This document shows, piece by piece, positions 19,501 through 38,001 of a stretch of 64,000 nt of DNA. The number at the start of each line of letters is the position of its first letter. Positions within the stretch are counted from its first letter, which is position 1. The notes below the pieces were generated by a model that saw only the letters and a program-made list of their open reading frames with translations, did no database searches and was not told the DNA's origin. Both the position numbers and the translations under genes were made by a program. Source of the DNA: Amphimedon queenslandica (lineage: Eukaryota > Porifera > Demospongiae > Haplosclerida > Niphatidae); assembly GCF_000090795.2 (NCBI RefSeq), contig NW_003546589.1, positions 25,565 through 89,564 of the forward strand. Reading direction: 5' to 3'.

Positions 19501-20900
19501 CTACCATGACACTTGAAAAACAACTACCAGCTGCTGATAATAAGACCACAGTTGACATACATACAACATATCTAACAGGCTAGGCCAGTAAAGAATCTAC
19601 CAAACTTGATAAATGGACTAATAAGAGCATAAGCGTAGAGTACCAAACTGCCAATCAATTAATTATTTAATGAGATAGGTTTATATTTTTACGAGCTAGG
19701 TTAATATGAAAAATAATTGACCTCCAATACTGCAATCTGATTGGTAAATCGCAAGGTGGCATGGTAGAATTTCATTTTTTTACTGAAGAGAAGGATCAAC
19801 AAAATTAAAAACACCTGGAAATGAATAGTTATTATAATTATCAATGGTTAATTTAATATCATACATAGTTACATACGTTTATTTAATTAAAAATGGCATC
19901 ACTAAAATATTTTAAATGAAGAGATGGAATCCAGTGTTTCTCTTTCTTTTGAATTTCAAGAGTCCTTATAAACATAATAATCTTTAAATAATACTATCTA
20001 TGAGCATGATGAAGCTTTCTCGTACAGCATAAATGCACATCAAGAACATACCGATTGCAAAATTTAATACCCACAACATTTCCTTTTTTAGGTCGGGCAA
20101 ATATACAAAATTTTGAACCCTCGAAATTTAAGAAGTATAATAATAGGAGGTTTATGCATGCCTCATCTTAACGTCCCTATCAATACAACTAATTAAAAAG
20201 ACTTTTTTAGGAAGTGGAATAAAAGATTAATTATAGGCATACATTATTAGCCATTGGTATCAATGTTCCATTCCATGGTATTTGTTTCATAAATTCCAAT
20301 AAAACCCTATCCCTGTTAATACATTATTATTATGCAATTTTGAAAGTACTAAGTATTTTTTAAAATGGCAGTTTTATAAAATTTGCAAAAATTAATACAC
20401 ATGCCCGTTAAAAATAATAAATTCAAAAAATTAAATCTTGATTAAGTAACACATAATTTCTCAATGTAGTAACCTATTGCTCAACAGTACATTGTCTGTA
20501 ATACAGAACTAGAATACAAAACCGTTTGGTAGTACCCTTAACCATGTCCATGATAATTTTTAGACAAAAACAGCTCACTACTACACATAATCATAGTATC
20601 AATGACACAATGAACCATTGTCTCTGATTTGATTCATGATAACAATATAAGCTGTCACAAGTAAGATTACAATACTATGAATCAAGTTACAGGGCAACTT
20701 GCCTCTAATTTTAAATCAATGTCAGCATCACCAGCGACAATGTGCTCGTCTTCGTCCCTCTTCAATTTAGTCAGTACTGTCTGCTTCGTTTTCCAATATT
20801 TCTTTTTAAGCCTTTGTTCAAGTGACGGGTTTTGAACATAGCCATCCTCAACCGACCCGTAGTGATAAGACATAACCTCTGCGCTCCCAAAACCTTCCAT
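16553..20900 (-). CDS. ICA1: ICA1 (islet cell autoantigen 1 / ICA69), AH/BAR-domain protein
   Basis: ICA69 forms a crescent-shaped BAR dimer with PICK1 and works in Golgi and dense-core vesicle trafficking. Exon 1 (20900 to about 20695) carries the family N-terminus, with KKYWKTKQ and DEHIVAGDADIDLKLE. Later exons (18424-18496, about 18250-18372, 17718-17919, 17480-17669, 16553-17424) supply the rest of the arfaptin-homology domain, including SLGEFLF, YRAALLWMKDVS and AASRSNLLSHTL. A long acidic linker follows, and the C-terminus reads WANLFAHLDPIANEKA, close to vertebrate ICA1. The first intron is 2.2 kb and appears to use a GC-AG splice pair (GAG|GCAAGT at about 20694). That join restores the family alignment in phase. 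The intron holds only repeats. Confidence 0.9.
18775..19010. repeat. Dispersed CTCAATTACAATT-type repeat in ICA1 intron 1
   Basis: The stretch contains ACAAAACCTCAATTACAATT, AATAGACTCAATTAGAA and a GTGTACAATGCACATATGAT block. The same succession occurs at 62750-62890 and 63760-63820 near the window end, so this is a copy of one family. No coding potential is seen. Confidence 0.6.
19394..19495. repeat. Fold-back palindrome in ICA1 intron 1
   Basis: Arms of about 42 bp are near-perfect inverted copies: 19394-19435 includes TTTCTATGGTATTTATTAAC and 19454-19495 includes its complement with one change. The spacer is GAGCGAGGCAGTCGCGA. It resembles a fold-back MITE remnant. No target duplication was identified. 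Confidence 0.7.
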
Positions 20901-21140
20901 AATACTGTCTTCTCTTCCTCCAAAAATGATAAATCAGAGTCAGACTTTGTTTCCAATTAAAGCCCAACCAACTTCCTTTCAATAATCCTTTGTTAGCTAT
21001 GGTTTAATACAATTTTGACAAAACAATAAAATTAATTGCAACAAAAATTCAACATTAATTCAGCCAGCATAAATCTAGCTATTACGCATGCACAATGTGT
21101 TCATAAAAATAATATTATTATAATACAAAGTTTCCACTCT

Positions 21141-24100
21141 TTAAAACCATGATACAGAATTGACCCGTGGCACAAAGATGCCCAAAGTGACAAGCAAGAA
21201 TAAGATAAAAGAGCCACCAATTACAAAAGCAGGATACATAGGAACAAGTGCTATTTTTGCCTAAACAAAAATAGAAAGAATAATACAGTAAGTAAATACA
21301 CATGCATCACAAAGAAGTAGCTTACAGCATATCTCGTAGAATTAGTGTAATTCAAAAACATCTCTAATTCTAAATCAGGTGTGTCAGAGAAGACAAATGG
21401 TCTACAGGCAACTTGAAGACCAAGAGTACGAATACTTCTACCTTTAGCAGTGAGAAGAGTGGCCTATACACACACACACAGTATCACAATTAAAGAATTT
21501 AAAAAGCTATTACCATTGCTACAGGGAACACAACTGCTAAAATCCATTGAAATACATTAAGAAAACCAAGTGCAATTCCAGTTGCATAATGAGGATCATT
21601 TCCACTGAGATCTTTATAAGCTAGTAATACAAAATAATACAATAATGGTGCACAATGTAGTCAGAATAATACTTACAACTAATGACATTCACCACGAACA
21701 CAAATATAACTGCAGTGGTTATAAAAGCCAGTTTTCCATTTAACACTTTCAAAAACTCGTACACATGATAGACCTCCTACAGAAAAATTATAATAAATTC
21801 TTTAAAATTAATAATAATTGTTAGAAACTTTACTTTTGTTGCAGTATTTAAATTCTTATAGTGTTTGTTTTGTACTTTGTCAACTATGTTATCAATGTAA
21901 AAAGAAAGCATCTGACACTGTGAAGCATAATTGATAACCACTGCAATGTATAAAAGATCAAAGAATACAAATCCCAGCATTGCAAAAGAAACAAGTGAGT
22001 AGTGCAATCCATCATAGACATGTTGGTCACTATATAGAATTAGCATACATGTAACATGTACATGTAAGTTTTATAATATAAACTAACATTGTGAGTTGGT
22101 ATGTACTGTTGGTAAACCAGTGTATAAGTGTGTTTGATTTGTCCAACTTTAGAGCAAATATACGTAATATACTAACTCCAAATGAAAGAAAGAACCACAG
22201 TACTCCAGAAACAAGAAAACCACTAAAAATATAAAAATATAGAATTAGTACTATTAATAATTGTATACAACATACAGTAAAACAAACACAGGTCTCTTTC
22301 TAGATTTATTGACACTTGTGTAATTATAACTTAAGAATACCTATAGATTAAAATTACTTATGTCCTAGTTCTCTCTCTTCACTTACAGTTTCAGACAAGG
22401 AAGAGAGGTTTTCTGTCTCAGAAAAACGAAAAATTACAAATCCAACGATATAAGAACTCAAGATTAACAGATAACTTATTAAATCTTGAGTAACAATATG
22501 ATCATCACACATCAAGACAGAATAATTCCCTTTCTTCACAGGTGCTTGAGACTAAAAACAATATAAAATTAGAAAAGGAACTTGTACCAAATATAAACTA
22601 ACCTGTGATCTTGAGAAACATGTAGTGATCTGTGCTATACAGGCAAATATCAGCATGCTAAAAATAAAAATAGGATATACAACATTGCAAATCCTCTTGT
22701 ACAAAGGTGCAGGATCAAAACGTGACCGAAAGGACCTCCAGCCAATCTAAATGATAATAAATCTGCACCATTCAATTAAAGTAATCATATACCAATTTGA
22801 GAAGAATATGATAAGGATTAAGAACATATTTCTTGCAAAGATCAAGTGCTATTGTTGTAGAAGGCTCGTCCCAGCCAAAAGTTCCAACACCAGCCTTCAT
22901 AAAACAACAGTATAAAGCAAAGGACTCAATTTTTTTATAAAAATTACCAAATTGTCGTATCCTCCAGTCGAGTCAGTGAAACTTGCTGTTAAACGTCCTT
23001 CAATGATTCCTCCAGTAGTTTCATCATCATTAGTAGATGTTCTGCTGGGTATATCCAATACCTCAACTGCAGTATCACCATTATCACTGTGAAACAAAAA
23101 TAATTGTAGTATAATAAAACACACAATAACAACAACATACTCATGTGAATAGAGAGAAAGGTGTTGCACATTTTGCTGCTGTGATTGCCTACCAGATAAA
23201 TCTACAAGGAGCAAAAGTCAATGTATCAATTACAAAACTCAAAATGCCACAACAAAAAATCTTATGGGAAATAACCAATCTTCATTCATAGCAAAAGGCT
23301 AATACAATGTATACAATAATAGCACACCTGCAACATCAATTACATGTAGACCTGTTGGTCCTTGTTGTTATTATAATGTGCAATATTAGACACAGTTTAT
23401 ATTACGAAAATTTGGAGATAAAAATTTTAAATCAAATTTTTGCGGCATTGACATGCAGTTATTGTACAGGGGCCATGCATGTTGCAAATTAAATTCTTGC
23501 ATTTTCTGATTCCATCACTCTATTGCAAAAGTAATTTCTAAGAAGACACACATGACACCTGTTCTACCTACCATGTAAATGGTAGAACAGTGTGCATCTT
23601 GTGGAAGCCTAACACAAAAAGGAGACAGGAGGTGAGTGTTTAATGATAGCAATGCTTTTTTACGTATGATTTATTTTATTCTGCCAGCTGCAGTATAGCT
23701 AAGTGTTCTGCTAATTTACATGTATACGTATGTGGCATCTATCACTACTGACTAGTGCTTAGATAAGTAACCTGAGTAAGCTATTGCATGTTATGATGTT
23801 ACAGTCACATGATGAATTTACCACAAAAGAGCCTCGATCACTTTATGACAGGCAAGTAAAACAAAATTTATTTCGCAAGAAATTAGCAGATAGACATTGC
23901 ATCAGTTATTCCAAAATCATCTATCAATTATTTACATTTGTGTAATTTGTTGCATTTATCTACTTGACGTATCAGTCTTTCTTGTATCGTGTGTCATCGT
24001 CTAAACAGAAAGTGATTTTTAAATGTGTCTAAATGCATAATATTGTCTTTAAAAGACAGTTTACACTTGGGCTTGCAGTCTTAAAGACTTTTAAATAAAA

Positions 24101-24739
24101 CATGTATCATGACATGTAAATAAAAAACTCATTTTAACATCATAGAATTGTCACAAGCACTGCCATTTAGCATTGTGCTCAGGGTGAAGGTGTAGTCAAG
24201 ATAGGTGTGATCAATGTAGCTGATTAGATAGTGTAATAATCTTCCATCTTTTTGCATCTACTTTTAAAGCAAAATCTTGTGTATGTACTCATCTATCGTG
24301 TATAAAAATGCAATGTCCGGTAATTAACACCTCTCCTTCCGAACCAGGTCTGAACTGTGAGACGAGACTAGGCTCTGTTTGAAAAATTACAATAATAGCC
24401 CATACCAACTGGTCTATATAATATATGTATCACGAGCACAAAAGGAAATTTTTGTTTTTTATTTCATTTTCATTTAAGTATGTATGACACAGCCTAATTA
24501 TATAATTTTAATCCATATAAAAATTTAAATAATATAAGGCACACTATAAATAATAATGTAAAATGACGAGACTTACAAGTGCTATTCAATGTTCTCCTGC
24601 TTCCTCCTCTATTAGCAGAATTATCAGACGAGGGAAGAGCAACATAACCTGTGCTGGGACCACTATGATCTAAGTCCATCCTTGTACTAGTAGATTCCTC
24701 GTATGAATGGGTTATTAATGGCGTATCATAAGAGCTCAT
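21141..24739 (-). CDS. Seven-transmembrane protein A, gustatory-receptor-like candidate
   Basis: About 13 exons encode a protein with a long hydrophilic, Ser/Asp-rich N-terminus (about 150 residues) and then seven hydrophobic segments. These include IFSMLIFACIAQITTC, LISYLLILSSYIVGFVIF, LVSGVLWFFLSFGVSI, AMLGFVFFDLLYIAVVI, TTAVIFVFVVNVIS, ALGFLNVFQWILAVVFP and AFVIGGSFILFLLVTLGIF. The longest internal loop lies between segments 4 and 5, and segment 7 is near the C-terminus. That layout, the entry motif VLNPYHILLKLIGW before segment 1, and a LNGKL motif before segment 5 recall insect GR/OR and animal GRL proteins, which have an inside N-terminus. The family call is inference. A clear paralog lies at 45244-48729 with matching intron positions. 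ATG 24739 is preferred; ATG 24778 is also in frame. Intron 1 is 1.4 kb. Confidence 0.72.
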
Positions 24740-24880
24740 AGTTATAGCTAGCCACCAACAAAAGGGCAGGTCACCCAAAAACCAGTCAGCACCCAGTCAG
24801 CAAAGGGCGCGGCCCTCTACAATGGGGCGTAAATAAAATTATTTTATTAGTTATTGTAAGGTTATGAAAAATAACAGTTG

Positions 24881-27800
24881 TTATTGCATTTGCATATTAT
24901 GTATTTTAGTATTCATTGCTGCATAGTTTGCCTTCAGTTGCAGTCCATGCTGCAGGAAAAAATAAAAGAACATTTATTTTCTACACCATATACCTTTAAT
25001 AAGCGAAAGGCATTGACCCACATTTGAAATGAAGAGTAATCTTCACAACAAAATATCTTAAAGTCTTGTTTCTTCCAAGAGTCAAAAGGCTACATAAATT
25101 AAATATATATGATTCTAACATTTGTAATTTACCTTCACTATAAAGCAAAATGGTGTTGGAAGCGACTGTACAAACTGCTTTTTATGTGAATGCAATTCAG
25201 CAACTCCATCAACAATGGTATAGAGACATTGATCAATGCTAGCAATTACTTTCTGCTTATCAGCTGAGCCCTACATAGCACACAAATTATGTTTATTACT
25301 CACATAAGCTTACTTTGTTTGATGTGCTGCTGCTGCATATTCCAGAATGATTTAAGTAAAAGGTATCACTTATCCACTTTAATTTATTCCCTTGCTTGCA
25401 ATAGCTCATTTTTGAACTCACAAGAGGAACTCCTACATCTGTTGATTTTTCAGTAATTCTCTTTATAGGAAACTAAAAAGAAATGTATATATTCCATTAA
25501 AAAATTTTTGTTTCCTCACAGGGGGCTCTTTCCATAAGAAGTATTTTTTCTCATTGCTACGTAGAACAAAACGTGGCTGACTCTTTTTAGGCCAGCTAAA
25601 AGTAATTGTATGTAGAAGTTCATCTTCTTCTAGTTGGCGTTCTACACAATCATTGATTAAAAGTATTTATTAAAAAGAAATCATACCATGTTTAAAAAGG
25701 TCAGAAACTTCAAACAAGGTATGGTTGATATTAGGTGCTATTCCAGCTTTATGTACAGCTTTAAACATTATTTGAATGACTGGGGCATCTTCAGGTACTT
25801 GAATGATAACAGTTTGCACACCTTCAACTTCCACAGGAATAAAGACCTACGAATTAGTGTATTTATTATTAAAATGCATTTTAATACTTGTTTTGAAGAC
25901 TTTGTTACAGTAGTTGAATTTTTAGCAGCAGCAATGCTCTATTAATATGAATTTATGATAATCATAATAAACTAATAACAAGTTACTTTTGCTTGCAATA
26001 TCTCAATCTCAGATGACGTTAAAGTCATACTGCAATCTAATGTAGCATCTACATCAATATCATCAACTTCTAATAAGAAATATATAATGATGTTAATTGA
26101 TAATGAAACTATTACTTTGAATCAGTAAATCATTATGTTCATCTTTGCCATCATTTCTAAGTGCATTGGAAGCAGATAATGAAACCATTAAAGGACTATA
26201 GACTGAATGATTTCCATTTGATGGTAGTTTTTGTGTCATTTGAGATCTATGATGCACTTCTTCAATCATTCCTGAACTTTCTGTTTCAATGTCTTCCTTT
26301 TCTTTTATCTCATTTTCTGAAAAGTCTATTTCTTCATCTTCTTCTTCAATGACAGGTGGGATGCTTAACTCCACTGTTGATGTTCGCTGTGCTTCATTCC
26401 AAGATTCTAATGCATATTTACTAATGAAAATAATTATCATTAAAGATTGTGCAATATACTAAATTTCTTAAGAGCTTACTTGATACAATTTACTGATACT
26501 TGTAACTCTGCAGTATGTACTTCTTTTAGGGGCTCATGAATGACAATATCTCCTGTGTTTAGTAAACTCAACTCCTCCTCTTTTTTGGATAGTTCCATTA
26601 ATGGTGGGTCCATAACACAACCAAAAGACTCGAATGCTTCTTTGCTGAGTGGTTTAAAGTCCACATATGCATCATCATTACCATCATCATCTGACTGTTC
26701 TCCATCACTTCTATCAGGAGAACTCAGGTCATCATCACTAATTAGCTGAAGATGAGGTATAGGAAGCGATTCTTTCTATAATAAGTGCAATATAATTATT
26801 ATTTATTATAATTGCAATTACCTGAAATGTAACTGTAATTTCTTCAAAACACGAATTATTACTTGTACTTGTAATTACGATAGCTTCTTCAAAATTGTTG
26901 CTTCTAAATTTAATCTCATCTGCACTGGGAGTTATAAGCTCTTGAGAAACTGTCAAGTCATCATTTGTCTCTTCTAATCAAAGAAAGATTATGATATTTA
27001 TTAATTTTGTAGACATGATTACTCATGCATTATGATCAATTAACACAATACTGCTATATGGTAGTCTCGCTGCCCAGACCATTGCCCAGCCTAAAGTCAT
27101 TGTGTGCAGCAAAACTAGCTATGTGATACTTACTCTGTGAATCATTTGAAAGCTCACCAGAACTATGATGTACTGGTACATCATTGGAAAGCTACATAAT
27201 TTTTATAGTATGCAAAGAGAGTCAATAATGTACTTCCATACCACAGTATCTTTAAACTGCCATTTAAAATCTTCTAATTTGTCAAAGGAATTCTGTATTA
27301 TGAATTTGACAAAATGTAAGTGAGGTTGAAACAGAATAACTCACTGTTTTTCCACCATCATCACTACTTTGAGAAGCACGGCTAAGACTGTGGTGGGGGG
27401 TTAAAGATGTCTAACAGGTCAGATTAATAATTTACCACATTATTTTTTTAGTTACCAAAATATCTGGCTTTATTGCTTTAAAAAGCATCTTCATACAATC
27501 CTTGTGGTTGTTTTCCCTTGCCAAGTCAAAAGGCTTTAGGCCATCAAAATCTTCGACATTCACAGGAGCTCCTCTCTTAATAAGAAAAGCAACTGCTTCT
27601 GTCTATCGGAACAATATATAACAAAATGGACACATTATACACACTTGTCCTTGATCAGCTGCATCATGCAATGGTATTCCTCCTAGATCATCTTTGTCAG
27701 TGAGAGAACCACCATTATCTAATATCCACTTCAGGCACTTTACCTAGACTAAGGTCAGAAAACAAATTAATTTTTAATGCATACGTGTCCACTGGCAGCA

Positions 27801-28696
27801 GCATAATGAGCTGGTGTTGCTCCTTCAGCTGATCTCTGTCGAGGAGGTACACCACTGCCAACAAGTACTTTGAGACATTCTACATTACCAGCCTGAGCAG
27901 CAGCGTGGATTGGCAACATGCCATCATTAGCACCGATGTACAAGTCACCTTTGCCATGATTTATCAACAATTCCAAACACTCCACACTATTTGTAAAAAA
28001 TCACAATTATAATTACAAGTATGGTCAACTCAACCTTCCTTCCTGAGCTGCAAAGTATAGTGGAGTGGCACCATGATCAGTCCTTTGATTTGGAATGTAT
28101 GATTTGTGTCGTGTCAAGCATTTCAAACATCTGATGTTATCTAGACATTAAACCAATCGTTAATAATTGTACCAATTTGATTAATTTTGAAACATACTTT
28201 TAGCGGCACAGATATGAACTGGAGTTACACCGTTAGCACCTTTGTCACTGGGGACAGCAGCTGTGCTTTCCAAAAGCCAATTAGTGATTGCTGTTTGTCC
28301 AAACCTGCAGGCTATATGCAGCACTGTTGCTCCTTCTGAAGTGGTATCGAGAACTGAGCATTGAGTAGATTCAATCAGATACTTAAGACACTCCAAATGA
28401 CCCATAGCGGCTGCATCATGAGCAGCAGTTGACCCATTCTTTGCAACTGCATTAGAAGATATACCAGAGTTTTGAACCAGCCATTTCAGACAATCTAATT
28501 TCCCACTTCTTGCTGCATAGTGAATAGGTGTAGCTCCATAATCATCGGTTTCGTTGAAGCCCCCTAATGTCCTATAGGCAGTAATCAGACAAGTTTCGTG
28601 CCCCAAACGTGCTGCATTGATTGCTGGGCGTTTAGACTTGTTACAATGGTGACAAATGCTAGTATAAGCCTTCTTCTTCCTTTTTAATCTCCACAT
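24881..28696 (-). CDS. Espin-like ankyrin-repeat protein fused to RA-PH (MRL-like) module
   Basis: The start at 28696 leads into about eight ankyrin repeats (28600 to about 27450). These match espin in order and wording, for example TPIHYAARSGKLDCLKWLV and TAAHDAAAMGHLECLKYL. A long acidic, Ser-rich linker follows (about 27400-26000). Then comes a Ras-association-like segment (about 25850-25510, ERQLEEDELLHTITFSW, EKKYFLWKEPP) and a PH domain (about 25500-24960, PFCFIVKPF, DFKIFCCEDY, FQMWVNAFRL). The last exon (LKHGLQLKANYAAM, stop at 24881) aligns with the helix after PH in RIAM and lamellipodin. RA-PH modules of that family bind Rap1 and phosphoinositides; espin ankyrins bind myosin III tails. 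A cortical-actin adaptor role is inference. The gene lies 109 bp below the Kelch gene. Some linker exons are AT-rich and their joins were not all checked. Confidence 0.75.
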
Positions 28697-28805
28697 TTCA
28701 AAATTAGGGTGGGGCTCAATTTACTGATAATTTTATTAATAAACCTGACTCAGCAGAAATTTAATACTACAAAAAGTATACACAGTCAATCAAAAACAAA
28801 TTAAT

Positions 28806-31800
28806 TTAATGCAAATTTTCAATGTCACAAAGAATGTCATTGACCAAAGGCCTATCTGCAGGTTCTACGCTAAGACATGACTGAATGAGGGTTACAAACT
28901 GAGGCCAATTGATGTGCTGTAACTGCTTGTCTCGCTCGCTACCCGACGTTCCCAGAGCTTTTCGGCAATACATCTCAATTAGCAAAACACCATAACCATA
29001 TATGTCTAATGAAGGAGAGAGGCTATCAGAATCCATAGCTTCTGGAGCAGCATAAGCAGAAAGAGGTGTTGCCATATAAGGGAAGAATCCTATATCGGTG
29101 ATCTTTCCCTTCCATCCATTGCCTTTAGGTTCCAAGAGGACTGTGTGACTACTAAGAGAGCCATGAGTGATGGGAGTTGGGTGAAGGTGAAGATAAGCAA
29201 GCCCACATGCAACATCCTTGGCAAGTGAGAGGATATGATTACGGGATAATGGAGCTTCTTCAAGATGAATATTTAACGCTTTGAAGGAAGAGAACTCGGT
29301 AACAATGATGTAATCCTCAACAGTGGTAGCACCAATGAATAAAACAATATTAGGATGGTGTAGCTTGCTATTGAGACTCATTGCTTTCCTGTAATCTTCA
29401 AAAGACCGAACCTTACGAAGACATTTGACACCAACTTTTGTTCTGCGAAATGAGCCACTGTAAAAATTTCCGGTACGAGATTGCAGTATCATTTCCTGCT
29501 CATTCATATCTATATCATCTTTCTCCAGCGCCCAAAAGTCATCAGTGGAATAAAGAGGATCAGAAGAAGACACTGATGTCATTGATGTAGACTGAAGTAA
29601 GGACAGCTCTTTGCGTAATTGTATCAACTGAAGTTCAGTTGTTTCAGAACTTTTTTCCTTGATATCTGAGAGCTCCTGCTTAAGTTGCTTTATTTCCAGT
29701 AATGCCTTCTGTAGCTCATCCTGGGAAGACTTTTTTTGAATTTCGGCTGATTGTGCTCGCTTCTTGGCATCAGAAAGATCACTGAAGAGTGTAATTGACT
29801 CTTTTCGTTCCTATTAAATTATATTTATTCACATACCGCACGTGAAATGCAACTGCTTGCCTTAACTGCATTTTCTTTTGCCTGTAAAACTTTCTTTTCT
29901 GCAACCTCGGCAACTTTTCGAGCTTCAACAGCTTCCTGTTCTGCTGCATCAGCTCTTTGCTCTGCTCTCTCGGCTCTGGCTTGTTCCTCCCCCAGTGGCA
30001 ATAGAGCAACATTCTAAGTGAAGAATGTATGCATTATCATGGTAAGATAAAGGAAACTCACCTTTGTAGTAACAAGCATCCACTCTTTCCTTCCCTGGAA
30101 CACACGGTCATATAACTTACGAACATACTCGTCAAGAAGTGGAGCACTTGATGAATTATCTAGTATCACAGTAGCAGTCCATCCTTCATTATCTCTTTTC
30201 ACTAAGGCACTCATCAATAACATAATGATCACCACAAAAACAACTCACTTAACTCAACAACAGCAGTATCAGCCATCATAATCTGCTCTTGCCAGTCTTT
30301 AAAATCTTCCAGTTCAGCAACTCCACCAAACAGTACCAGCCACACACAGTGAGGGCCCAATGTGAAAGAAGATACAGCATGATACAGACGGCCTGCTACC
30401 ACAGGTGGCAGTGGTACCTATATCGTGACACATGTAATTTAATTCACACTATAGGAAATGTTTATGTAATTAATACACAGCAACTTCATTAGTAACTAAA
30501 ATAAATCAATTATTAGATACAAATGCAGTAAAATAACAATGTGAGAGGCACTATCCATGTATATATAGCTGGACTAATATTTAGATTCTTTATTTTCACA
30601 ATAACCCCTTTATCAAGCAGATTGTGAAAAGTAATTCAGTATAAATATACACATGTAAGCCACATTTCATCATAATACAGGTTCAATAGAGCACATAAAA
30701 ATCATTAAATAGTCTATAGTAGATTAGAACAATGATTAACCACAGTAAGTAGTTTACAGCCAACCAATAATAGTAATATGCATATGTGTCGAATTCATGA
30801 GATTATAAAAGGTCAGATTGCTAGAAGCCATTTAATAAGTTACTGTCAGCAGTCATATTTGCAATAATTTGATTATATGCTACAGCTACACCTATAAACA
30901 GTAACTGGTAGAATTATTATGACTCTAAACTGATAGATAGGACAAAAATCAAATAAAAATGCCAGGAGCTAAAGTCAAACTATATATAGCACGGATTAGT
31001 TACTGGAAATGTAATACATGACTCAGTGATTCACAGTAACCGAATATACAATAGTAGTAAATATTACTCGGAAGGTGAAATCAATAATGTATTGCATAAC
31101 TTACATTTGTCCAATTTGTAGTGGGTAAATCAAAAAGCCAACAGTCACTTAATACCTTAGCATTGTCATTCTCACCTCCAACAATCAATACACAGGGGCA
31201 AGGCTTAGGGCTATAGAGGCCAGGTGCAAATGCAATCGAGTGATCACAAGTTCCAGCAGGCCAAGGTACAGTTGAATCGGCAGGAGAGGATAATTTGGTC
31301 CAAAACTAGTGACGAAAACCAAATTGTCACATGACAGGAATTTAAAGGAAAAGTTTGGCACTAGAGGTAACAAAATGAAAATAGACTCACCACACTTTCT
31401 TTTTCAAACTCTACAATGTAAACATCCCGCAAACGAATTCCTTCATGTTGATATCCCCCAAACATTAGAGCCCTATTCTCACTGACTGCTGTCACAGAGA
31501 AGTTACTGCATGGAGGAGGAGGATCACCAGTCACATGAGGTACTGACCATGAACCTATGTCAACAAAATTTCATCATACCACAACAAAGACAGGTGTACA
31601 AGACATGCACATGTAGATCCAACAATAATTATCAACATTTTAGTAACAAGGTTTCTGTAATTTTCCCACATGTCGAACATGTTTAACACATGTTAACAGA
31701 CGAAGCCACTATATTTAAGGAATTTAAAACACTAGTGGCGACAAATTACAATGTACATACACCAACTTACCCGACTGAATACAAAAGAGGTGAGCCTCAT

Positions 31801-32401
31801 TTGTCCATCCATACTCGGGCTTCCCTCTCTTCGGTATGTACATAGCTTGAGGCTCGTGGTTATCCGGTAAAACTCCATACCCGCCAAAAATAAAAAGATA
31901 ATCTTCATTACGCAATCTGAACCTGACCATACCACACTGGGCCTTCTTCATAGGGAGGGACGTCTTAAAGCTGCTGCTTGAATGAGGTGTAATTTCCTTC
32001 CATCTCATGGTAACGGAATTCAAACAATGAAGACTATTGTGATGGCAGCCACCGTGGCCACATCTACCACCGAAATAGTAAATGTCCTCCTCAATATTAG
32101 TGACAGCGTGATAAGCAACACCTAGTGGCGGCATACCACTGGTCGGTATCTGGCTCCACTCTCCGCTTCTCATATTGTACATTTCTACGACGGACAGAGC
32201 CTTTATCTTCTCTGAGCTGGAATGGACCTTTGGGACTAGTTTATGCCAACCGCCCCAGAGATAGACTCTATCACCAACTGCAACCATAGCGTGTCCCACA
32301 CGAGGTTGAGGCTGATACTTTTTACCTGCAGATAAACTAGACAATGAAAAGAATTAGATTCACGTTTTCTTACCATGGTGTAGTTTAAAGCGACTCAGCA
32401 T
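28806..32401 (-). CDS. Kelch-repeat / coiled-coil / pseudokinase protein
   Basis: Exon 1 (32374-32401, MLSRFKLHHG) joins at a CTGCAG acceptor to GKKYQPQPRVGHAMV. Kelch repeats fill about residues 15-400 (VYLWGGW, IYYFGGRCGHGG, YLFIFGGYG, ALMFGGYQ, VLIVGGEND, WLVLFGGVAE). A charged coiled coil follows (about 430-570, EEQARAERAEQRADAAEQEA). The protein ends with a tyrosine-kinase-like (TKL) fold (about 590-820). The beta-3 lysine is kept (VGVKCLRK) and APE is present, but the catalytic loop reads HGSLSSHT instead of HRDLKxxN and DFG is DIG. It lacks the catalytic base and should be a pseudokinase. The architecture suggests a scaffold. Introns are short apart from about 690 bp at 30418-31104. 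I do not recognise a vertebrate ortholog. Confidence 0.8.
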
Positions 32402-32615
32402 CTCGAACAAGGCCTCACAATCTTTCTTTCAAGCAGACACGAGAGTCACAAGGAGAGGCGCTGCACTTTAATTGTATGGCTGTTCTTCTCCGCCCACAAT
32501 ACACACAAAAGATAATTTTTAAGCAATTTTTATTGATCAAAATTATTATTTTTTTAGTGTGCATTAACAATCAGCAAAGATAACTAGTGTAGTTGTAATA
32601 AGTAAGAGTGTTTCA

Positions 32616-38001
<5,386 letters not shown>

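Noticed and set aside
28181-28696. Treating the ankyrin gene and the Kelch/pseudokinase gene as one ankyrin-kinase gene
   Set aside because: The pseudokinase has its own stop at 28806 and the ankyrin frame its own start at 28696, with no splice signals bridging the 109-bp gap.
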